Below, piece after piece: positions 11,333 to 21,600 of a DNA stretch of 64,000 bases. Source of the stretch: Litsea cubeba. Lineage: Eukaryota; Streptophyta; Magnoliopsida; Laurales; Lauraceae. The notes below the pieces were generated by a model. That model was not told where the DNA came from, did no database searches, and saw only the letters and a list, made by a program, of their open reading frames with translations. The number at the start of each line of letters is the position of its first letter. Within the stretch, counting starts at the first letter, position 1. The stretch covers positions 10,570,139 through 10,634,138 of the forward strand of contig CM022949.1 of NCBI GenBank assembly GCA_012931725.1. Reading direction: 5' to 3'. Position numbers and translations under genes: made by a program.

Positions 11333-12450
11333 GAAATAATACCTTCCATTGTGCTAACTAATATTGTAATCAACATGATGCTGTATAGTAGTCTTATTTA
11401 GGAGATAAATCAACCCAGAAACTCACTAGTTTTTAACTAAGGCATTTCATCAAACACTTTACCTCCTATACAACTTGCCCTTAAATCCACTAAAATCAGA
11501 TTCAATAACAGTAACTAAACTTCCATGTTACATTAGTTTTTTACTACAAAACATTTCAACACATTCATAACAAAGAATTAGGCATCATCACAAGGGTCGA
11601 CACCAACTCTGCTATAGCAATCCGTCCATGATTTTTCCGCTCGATAGCATTGAAAGAATCAACAATATCCAATGCAGAAATTATTGATATAAATTATTTA
11701 ATTTCAGTCTTCATCCGTGCCTATATCCATCAATATATGTTGTTCTTGTTCAGCAACAACATGCCTTTTTGGAACCATGGCATAAAATTATGCCCGTTCA
11801 AGAAGAGTTGGGTTTATATTAAAAAAACAATTTGAAGGATGTAAGTAAGGAAATGGAAAAAAAAAAAAACTCAGAGGTCTCTGTAGTTGCAAAAACAGAA
11901 AATTGGTCTCTTAAAAGATTTTTTTACAGGAAATGGAGATGGAAAAAAAAATACAGATCTGGTTTTGGTCGTTGGATCTAAAGATTATTGACAAGAAATA
12001 GAGCAGAAAAAAAAAAACAAGATCTGGTTTGATTCATCGTTCTCCATCGCCATCTCCATCTTCGAAAAATCCCAAACCCTCTCAAAACAAAGATACCAAA
12101 ATAGCATGACAGAAAGAGGAGAAAAATCACAGTAATCATCCACACCTGTAGAAGCAGCAGAAACTACCTCCTTTCTCCTCGCCGTGGCCTGATGATCAAG
12201 ATTGAAGGTAGCCGTTTGGGTGCCGGAGCTAAAAAGCATGCGTCCCCGGAATTCTTATCATCAGCGGTTTTTTGGAATGCCGGGTGCTGGTATGGGATTT
12301 GGAAATGTCTGGGTTTTAGCATTTGCAAACACTGGATTTCCTGAATGCCCAGAATTCCAGAGAAGAAACGTGGTATTTCTGACAGGAATTCCGGAATTCC
12401 CAGACAACCGGAATTCCTGGCAGAAATTCCAGATAAGAAACAGAGCCTAA

Positions 12451-14570
12451 GTGCTGCCCCACTTTTGCCCCAGGAGGAAAAAAATATTGTGCTTTAATTG
12501 AACTTATACAACTCGATCTGTATTTTATGAAGTTGTTAGACTATAGGTCAAGTTTCTTAGCAACAGTTTGCAAAATTTTTGTTTGGAGACTTTCAAATTC
12601 TCCAAGACCTATATTTTGAAATGGAATTCCTAATTCTTCGTCTTTGGCCTGGGCACGGAGCACCTGCAATTCCAACAAAATGTAAAGAGGTTAGAATTTG
12701 AGGGATTTTAAATTTGAGATATTTTAGGCGATTGAGATTTGGAATAATGGTAAAGAAAGATGGCGTTTACAGATTTCATGTGATAAGTCATTACATCACG
12801 TGTATGAGTTCCTAACATATATACCAAATTCTTATCAGAAATTTTAGTATGAATTTTTATTTAGAGAGCTAATTATTGAAGGGTTTAACCCAAGGGGTTA
12901 TATTGAGAAGTACGTATGTTGGCCCTACTAACGCGTTAAGGTTTTGGTAGGAATGTATAGCAAAAGAAATGTCTTGACACCTAAAAAAAGATATATGCGT
13001 GTTGGGAAATGTGCACCAACTGAGTTCCACCTGAGAGATGCAGCCTCTATTAACGCTTAGGGTTTTCATAATTCCCATGTGAAATCCCCATGTCAAATTC
13101 ATGAATCATCTTTTTGAGTTGACCATCCAAAAATAAAAAAACAATGAGGTTGGAATTCCAGAGATTATTTTAGACTTTGTAGGTTCCTGAAACGTGAAAT
13201 TTAATATATCTATAATATAAAAATTTATAAAAAAAATACCCCACTTTAAAAACAGACCTTTTTCAAAACTCCGCTTTCCAAAATTAACATCACATCATGT
13301 ACATAAATTCCCAACATGCTAAAATTTTGTCGGAATCTTTATAGCAAAAAAATAGCCCCTTAATCATACTACTAGTGTCACATGATTATGTTTTGTAAAA
13401 TTTAGCTATCGCTCAAGTTATTATTTTTTTCCCTCTGATAACATTATACACAAGTACAATAATAGGAAAACCTGATGAGGTTCACATCATGAATATATAA
13501 TTGGTGGTATTAAGATGCCTTTTGATGTGGTCAGTGGACCATGATTTTTGATCGGCTGCATACAAATTGAGCTGATGGCCAGTCCAATGGACTTTAGAGC
13601 ATGACAATGTTGTAAAATCCAACCTCATCTCCAATGCCATTAGATGCTTGGTCAAGGCAAATTGTTTTATTTTCTTTGGTGGGCCACATCTCTAGCCACC
13701 CACACTCGTCTCTTTCACTGTCACATCATATTACTTATTGCAATATTTGTCTCATATTATTACAAATTATATAAAATAATGGCAAAAAATTTTAAAAAAC
13801 TAATGTAAAAACACAACTAATTAAACAAGCGTGGCGTACGTGGGTGCATGTGAGTTTGATTTCTTGTATTATGAAAAAATAATTAAAAAATAAAATAATT
13901 TTTTATATAGAAAACTCCCCTAAATTTGAGAAAAATGACGAAAGAAGTGGAGGACTTTTAACTGAATTTTCTTTTAATATATTTACTCTTATATTCCATG
14001 ATGTTATAGATTGTCGAGTCATTCAAGACATTGTAAAATGTCATACCAGTGATTCTATGACGTAAAATATTAGCTTATTATGTGATTTGGGATTTTGTGA
14101 GCCTTTTTTTCATTGTGAACGTGAGTGGACCAATTAGGGTGCGTCAATCACCATGTCACCGTGGGATGGCAGGCATCCCTACGGTGATGCGGCGGGCGGA
14201 CTTTGATTGACATCTTCATAGTCACCGTGGAGAAAAGCCTCATATAATTTGAAATCTATTACGTGATATCGTAAAATGGAGGCCCATATTATTATCTCCA
14301 CGTGTTTGCATTTTCTATCATTTTTCTTAATTTTAAAGGGAATAATAATATCCGAAAAGCCCCTAAACTTCTCTCTATTTCCCCCCTACCCAAAAAAACA
14401 GCGAGAGCGTCGTTACGGACTTACGGTACTATTTTGAATTTTCGTCTTGTATCAATGAAAGCGCAGCATGGCATTTAACGTCAGTTACGAAACGGCAGCA
14501 AACTAACGGCGATGGACTATCGGGCCCCGCAGTCCGCTAGAGCCTAGATTCTTCTTCTCGTCCGTGTCCG
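12451..14570. other. Intergenic, AT-rich
   Basis: No supported gene. A small CG-rich inverted motif occurs at about 14140-14230 (CACCGTGG versus CTACGGTGATG and TCACCGTGG). The last 200 bp, from about 14390, become GC-richer and lead into the promoter of the WD40 gene. Confidence 0.45.
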
Positions 14571-14578
14571 GGGCCCAC
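14571..14578 (+). promoter_or_regulatory. Site II / TCP-type motif GGGCCCAC in the WD40 gene promoter
   Basis: GGGCCCAC lies just upstream of the presumed leader of the WD40 gene, with a second GGGCCCC at 14522. Such motifs mark plant housekeeping promoters bound by TCP factors. No convincing TATA box is seen, so transcription probably starts near 14590-14640. The role is inferred from position. Confidence 0.4.
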
Positions 14579-14717
14579 TCACCGCCATCCTTAAATCAGG
14601 CGCGAGGGTTTCCTCCATTCTGCTCTTTTAGTTAGAAATAGAGTTAGCATTAGCTCCTCTTCCTTCTTTTTGTAATCCTTCCTTGAGAAGTCTTCTTTGA
14701 AGCTCTTTCTCAATAGA

Positions 14718-15440
14718 GAAGAAGAAAAGCTCCTACTTTGAGTACAGAAAGATCGCATTGGGATCTCTTTTGCTGCATGTTTTCTGGTTGATCTCTGTTG
14801 AAGAGGTCTTTTTTTCCAACGGATCATCTCTTACCTTAATCCGATCGGTTTTTTGGAGCTGTTACGAAGATAAAGTAGGTACCTTTAGTCACCAATCTGA
14901 ATTTTTGTTGATTTCAGTGTTTTGTTTGTTAGATTCTTGATTACATGATTTCTTCTTGTTCTCATCGTTTTGACTGGTTTTGATTAAAAATCTAGCTTCT
15001 GTTCTTTGTATTGGAGCTCATTTGCTGTTTAGTGATTTCATTCTTTTCTATTCTTTCAAAACATCCTCTTGGGAGGTGTTTCTGAGAAGAGAAGAACAAA
15101 AGCTCCTATTTTGAGTTCCAAAAGATCGCAATTGGGATATCTTTTGCTGCATTTGTTTTCAACGGATCATCTCTTTCCTTAGTTTGATCGCTTTTTGAAG
15201 CTGTTCCGGAGATAAAGCAGCTTCTTTTAGTCTCCGATCTGTTTTTTTTTTTTTGCTAGATTCTTGATTACATGAGATGGATTCGAATTCTTCTGCTACC
15301 TTTGTTTCATTTGTGTTTAGTTTGAGAGATTTGCGTCGCTTCTTTTCTGGTTCTTTGTTGAACTCTTTAGTTTTTATCGTCTTGTTCTCATCGTTTTTTG
15401 CTGTTTGATGACAAATCGTTTGCTGTTTAACGATTTCAAA
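14718..15440 (+). repeat. Diverged tandem duplication in the 5' leader of the WD40 gene
   Basis: Two units with a period of about 370 bp. Shared landmarks in order are AAAAGCTCCTA.TTTGAGT, AAAGATCGCA.TTGGGAT, TTTTGCTGCAT, CAACGGATCATCTCTT, GAGATAAAG/AAGATAAAG, AGATTCTTGATTACATGA, TCTTGTTCTCATCGTTTT and TTTGCTGTTTA. In unit 1 a splice donor (AAA|GTAGGT, GT at 14875) follows GATAAA. In unit 2 the same place reads GCAGCT, so the donor is lost. The predicted leader intron therefore runs 14875-15614 and contains most of the second unit. Confidence 0.72.
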
Positions 15441-15618
15441 TCGTATGATCTAGCCTGTTCTTCAGTAAACTTGTTACAACGCTATTTGTCCTGTTTCAGT
15501 GGTTTTATGGAATTTCAGCTTCAGATCATTTTTTCCCCTCCAGTTAGATATAAACAGTACTCAGATCTAGTGCTGTTCTGTTTCTGATTTGTCTTTCTTT
15601 TGATTGATGCTTAGGATA

Positions 15619-18600
15619 ATGGCTCAGAACGATAACTTGGACTACTTTGACATTGCTGAGTTTGATGACAATCCTTTTGAGGAAGAATACCAATCTCATA
15701 GCGTTGAATATTCGGATTTGGAAGATGATGACATGAACATGGTAATATGTGATGGAATTCTCATTTTGATGATAAAAATTAGCAAGTCGTTCGATTATTG
15801 CCTTTAACTGTTAGGGTTTAGTATCTTCAGAACAAGCACAGTGGGGATACTTCTGCTGTTGAGGCTCGAAATGGTAAAGACATTCAGGGGATTCCATGGG
15901 AAAGGATGAATTTCTCAAGGGAAAAATATCGCGAGATGAGGTTGAAGCAATACAAGAACTACCAGAACCTTTCGTACTCTCCGGAAAAACTTCAGAAGGT
16001 CAGTCAGTCGTCTCTGCTGTATTTTGTTACCGTCTTTGATCTTGTGATGCTTCCTTAGTTTTGGGGTATAGAACAATGATATAGCTTTACAGTTGTTGAT
16101 TTTGTGGGTCTGTATGGGTTTTCTATGGACGGCACTATTTCCAGAGCAATTTCCTGTGGTTCCATTAAGTGAGCAGGTGAAACCTTTTTTTTTTCTTTCT
16201 TCTGTTGCTGAACTTATTATCTTTACAGGATTGCAAAGAAGTAGAGAAGGGGGGTACCTTCTTTGATTTCCAATTCAATACAAGGCTTGTCAAATCGACA
16301 ATTGTGCATTTCCAGGTAGAGATCTTGCTTTCAGTAACTCTCTCCATCTTAGCATTCTTTCTGTAGTGAGCATGATCCATTATTTCTGTGCTAAGGTCAA
16401 GGCATCAGTGCAGTTTCATTTGAATTACTAAATGTTTTCACATATTTACGACTTCAGTTGAGGTGCCACTATTTTTCCTGTCTATATAGCACAACATCCA
16501 AGTTATTGTTTCCTTTTCCTAAACAAGTTAGTTAACCATGACGATGAACACCCTATAGTTGGCATTGGATCTTTTTCCAATTTGAATTTGTGGCACTATA
16601 TTTAACTGGATTGTGCATATTTTCCCCCTTTAAGATGTATTTCTTATCTTCTCCATGTACACGTGGTTGATTAGAGGCTATAGCTGTAGTTTCACCACTT
16701 TTCATGGAGTAAAACATCTAAGATATCAGTTGAGGCATTGGAATCTATGGTGGAAATTGATCATCTATTGAGAGAACGGTAACAATTTCTTTGGTCTTTC
16801 ATTTCATATAATATTGACAACTTCTAAGAAGATCCGAAGGTAGCCACATTGAAGATTTTGTCTGTACTTGACTTTTCTAGATTTGCATTTACCATTTAGC
16901 CTTTTCAGTTGTCAGTAGTTTAAGGCTAATCAATAATGAATGCATTGTCGATGTTTTGTGGATGCATTGTTTTTCTAGTCTGTGTTTTGCAGGTCGTCAA
17001 TGCTTAATTTGTTAATATCTAATAAATGTGTAGACATCAACTGTAGCATTGTGCCCTTTAGTGAAGTATTTACACCATACAAGCATATATTTATATTTTC
17101 TTCAGGAAGGTGAGGGATCTATATTTGTGGTCTTCATTTCTGTATTGATGAGTTGCAGCTATGAAGTTTTATTGGCTAGCCTAGAAGTAACTGAAGAAGT
17201 GTTTCTCATATGACTTACTGTCAACAGGGCCATGCTCTCTGTACGAACATGATTTTATGATGTCTATTTTCTATTTCCCATCTCCGTAGCTCACTTTTAT
17301 GTTGTAATATCAGAGTTTGGAAATGAATGTTAGTCTACATCTATCATTTGCTATGTTGTAACAGGCTGTTGACTGACTCAGATGTTTTGATGCGAAGGCC
17401 CTGTGAGAATCCTTATGTGCTGATGCAGGTGTCTTGTGCCATTTTTTGATTGTTAGTGGAAGTACCTGAGTTTTTAATTATTGAGTTATCAACCTCCAGC
17501 GAATAATATGCTTGACGTCCATAGAGTTGGTTTCATAAAGGCATACTTTTAATTCATTACATTTCATTTCACATAGTTAATGTAAGATTTATGGATTAAT
17601 TCTTCTTTATTTTGTAGCTATGACAACTGACCATAAGGTGTTGTCAACTTGTCATTCATCTTTGTACTTATGCTGGTTCTGGTTAGTGCTGGTTTTGCTT
17701 TCTTATTTAGCCTAGATTGTTCTTTACGAGCTTCGTTAGATATTTGCTTAAGTAAAACTTTTAGATGAGCATCCTTTTTTTTTCTGTGTTCTGTAATGCA
17801 TTTTTTTTGCAGGCCTATAATTCTGTTTGTTGCTTTTTCAAATTTGTCCTTTGAGAAATAACTTTGGTGGTTTGGTGAGTTTGGGCTTTGGAACTGTTGT
17901 GTTCAGAATTCGTGGAAAGTTTGACAAAAAGGCAATTGATATGGTTCTTGTAATCTGTAAGGAATTATTTAATTTCCTCGAGATCATAAAATTGATCCAA
18001 GTGTTGCGTGATGTCATGTGGTGTGGCACTATTTCTACGATGGGCCAGCTGATTTTATATTTCGTTAATATTAAAAAGCTTACTGGAAGAGATCTCCTGT
18101 TGCTGGTGTTTCTTTATAATAAACCCCATTTAATTTCTTTAAATTTAGTTAATTTATTTTGCACCCCTCAGCGCCTCAGTTGTGCTGGGACTACTGATGC
18201 TTTCCTTGTTAACAGTTGGAATTCATTAGAAGAAATGAGATTAACCTCTCTGCCCACAAACTGAGGTGATTGATCTTCTTTTAAACCTTATTACTTGGAT
18301 GGAGGCTTTCTGGGCTCTAGTATGTGTTGTGTTGCAGTTGTTTGCCAACTAACCAACCGCTAATTTTTTTTACTTCTATAATTGTTTGTTATTGGCACTA
18401 TGTTATCTGAAGAATTCTAACTTGTCTGGTATATGCTTTTAATAGCTGGTGATCCTTTCAGAAATGGAGTTTGCCCCTCCCTTTTTATTCTTGGGCATGT
18501 TAAATACATTTCCTTTGTAATTGTTTCAACAGATTACTTCTTTATCTATTTGTTTTTCTTTTATTGATTTCTTCTTTTGAATAATAATTCTAAGATCTAC

Positions 18601-21600
18601 TCTTGCAGAGTGTTATCACGTGAATAATGAGTATTTTGAGTATACCATTATAAAAGGATACCAGTCCTGCCTTGTAGTTGATCTTCATTTTAAGTGATGT
18701 TGATGGTTTTGCTGCTTGTCTCATATATTTCCTTTGTCAGTTCATGTAAGAGATGTTTTTTTTTTTTTTTCCTGATGATTTGTCCTGTGATGGTGTGTTG
18801 GTAATTATTTTATAGGGGTCACATTGTGTTCATGGTTATCTGTCTTGCACGAATACCTATGTTCTCACTTAGCATTTCTGGCATTTGTTTCATTCTTCCC
18901 GTGCCCGGTTCTAGTTTGTGGCACCTAAAATTGGATACTCCTTTTATTTGGGCAAATACATGCATGCGTGTGTGCATGTCATTTTGTCATCTAAGGATTG
19001 GATGCTCTTATTTGTGTAGGCTTGTGCATACACACACGTGTTTGTGTGTGTCAATTTGGCAACTAAAGATTAAATGCTCCTTTAACTTATTTATTTATTG
19101 CATGTGTGTCTCGCTTTTTGTGTTTTTTGTGTGTGTGTGTGTGTGTGTCTTTTATCTTATTGTTTACGTATGATATTGATATGCACAAACCCACATGATC
19201 AGGTGAGCACCTCTTACTAAGAAGTGTGACCACCTGTGCACTCCTCTCATTTGGAGCTCATTTTTTATTAATACAAACCCAACATTCTCCCGCCCCCAGA
19301 ACTGTTTGTGCTCATGAATTGGCCCTCCTCTATAATTGTTATGGTTCCAACTGATAACCATCATTGGATTGGATTACCAAAAAAATAAATTCAAACTGTA
19401 TTACAATTCCACTTTGGGGCTTTACAACCATGCCTGTGATGTTCCAAACTTCCAATAGCACTGATTTTCTGCCCGATCCTGATCATGATGAGACCTTTTG
19501 CCCTCCCACCAATTGCATGGATTGTCATGCATCCAGGTGGTCCCATAATAGGTGTCATGGCCATATCTACTATGTCAGTTGAATTTGAGAGTTAGATCTA
19601 AATGTGCATTTATTGTAGTCTTTAACCATTTTATGTTATTTTTTAACCCCTCCTATGTGGTATTAGGAGAAAACCACTTAATCTACTGTCACAGCAATCA
19701 AAGCCGGGTGGGAGTTCTTTCTGAGCAGCTGGCGGGATAAGACGACCTACCCATATGGTATGATGGGAAACTATTTATGCATATAAGAGGCCTCTGTAAA
19801 ATGTCACGTTCCCAAACTTGTTTCTGCATCTAGGGCATGGAGTGGCCAGCTATCATTGTTCTACAATGGTTGCATTATCTAGAAAGCTGATGCCTCTGAA
19901 GTCTTGTAGCTTAAGTTTTAATAGTTAGTCATATTTTTAATTTGATCGCATCTCATTCATTGTCGTATGGGTGAAATGCACATTTGTTGGCTTAAAATGC
20001 TTAAATTGCAGGGCTTGACTCATTAATGAACTCATTAACTGATCTTGTTATGTTTCTTATCTTACGTTTTTTTATCTCCTTGGTCAATATTTCTGATGAT
20101 GTGGAATGTGTTTGGTAATTTAATCCATTATTTATATTTCTTGTTACTCATTACCAGAAAATAGGGAATTATTTTGATCACCTTTATCACGTTATCTTTT
20201 TGCCTTCTTGCTGGCCTGTAAAGTATCTGTAAAACTGCCGTTAGTATTATGTCATGAATGCAAATTTGTCTGGGGTTATTGATAATGAAAGGGAAAGCTA
20301 AGTCTTAATCACTGAGGAAACACATTACATCAAATCATCATTGTGAAATGTTCTAGTGACTAGGACATTCACTTACAAGACTATGAGTGCATAACATATT
20401 AAATAGTAAACTCCTGAGCTCTTCTTCTTTCTGTTTTCTGGGCATTAGAACAATTAATTTGTGTGACCTAATTAGGAGGCATCTGCTGCATGTGTGCATT
20501 TGAGGGGGCAGTGTTTGTTTTTTCCTTATTTCTTTTTCCTTTCTAGTCTCCATTGTCTTGGATTTTTTTTTTTGTTGTTTCCTTTTCTTTTCAGTGTTCA
20601 TTTTTGGTAAGAAATCATCATGTAATCTGGGATTTTTTTTTATATATTTGTCATTGCATTGAGGTACATGTCTATGTAACAAAACTCCACAAAATTTAAT
20701 TGGCATTGTTCAACAGGCTCATACTTGTTCATAATGTCAAAACTAAAGCCCTGAGATGTCAGATTTCTTGCTGTTGAGTTCATGCATTGTAGGAAGTGAT
20801 AAAATGAGAGCTTCGATGTAGTTTAGTAGTTCAGATTATTATTGGTGAACTTTGGATGTCTCTTCTCCTTATCCTTATCAATACAACTGGAACATAAATT
20901 CTGCCAGGCTAACGACAAAGATTCACCTTGCGTGGTACATGTAACGTATGCAGGTAGCGAACATGTTCACATTTATTTTCAACTCGACATATCCTGTTTC
21001 CAAGATGTGGAATTATTGGGAGCAGTCAGGCCATTGTTTCCTAATTAATAGCCTGACATGTGGGGGCCCACTTATGATCAATCCTACCCTACATACACAT
21101 TCAACCAAAATTACGGTTGGTTGATCATGCCAAAAAAGAAATCACTTTATGTAAGGGCTGAAAATTATCCAACTTTTGAATCAAGGGTTAAGATGATTAG
21201 ATGGTCCCATATTTTGCATATCCCTAGGCACATAGGCTTTTCCATCCACCCCTTCCCCCATTGTGTGTACACACAAGTTCACAGACCAGGCCACTAATTG
21301 CTCAATGTTGACCTAGGTGCTGTGCAGAAAAACTCTCCCAAGTCATGGTTGTAAACACATAAGTAAAAAGAAAAAAAAAAAAAAAACCTTAGCAAAGAAA
21401 CAAAAAGTAGAAAGAGAAAGATAAGAATGAAAGGAGGAAATAAAAAGAAGTTTTATTAATGATTTTATATTCTGGATACAATGGCACTGGACTGTTGATG
21501 GATTCCCAATTTGAAATTTAGGATCTCCCATTTCCCTTGGGCAGTCTCTTATCAGCATAAAAATTATAATCTGCCAATTTGAAATTTAGGATCTCCCATT

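Larger units (their letters stand above)
9628..12447 (-). mobile_element. PIF/Harbinger-like DNA transposon, internally deleted
   Basis: A 2820-bp element flanked by TAA (9625-9627 and 12448-12450), matching the TWA target preference of PIF/Harbinger. The left end begins GGGCCCGTTTCTTTCC. The right end read inward begins GGCTCTGTTTCTTATC. Over the first 27 positions they align without gaps, ending in the shared block GAATTTCTG. Subterminal DNA at both ends is packed with GAATTC and TTCTGGAATTC-like motifs (9650-9800 and 12240-12435). The only coding remnant is the minus-strand Myb/SANT-like accessory protein (11066-10479); no DDE transposase gene is present, so mobility would need a partner element. 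Superfamily assignment rests on the target site, end sequence and accessory protein together. Confidence 0.82.

Noticed and set aside
17827..18264. A 145-aa frame in the long WD40 intron
   Set aside because: It runs through T-rich intronic DNA with no recognised domain; only shorter exon-like pieces there seemed worth noting.
18826..19173. A 115-aa frame rich in Cys, Val and Leu
   Set aside because: Produced by the GT-rich minisatellite, not by a gene.
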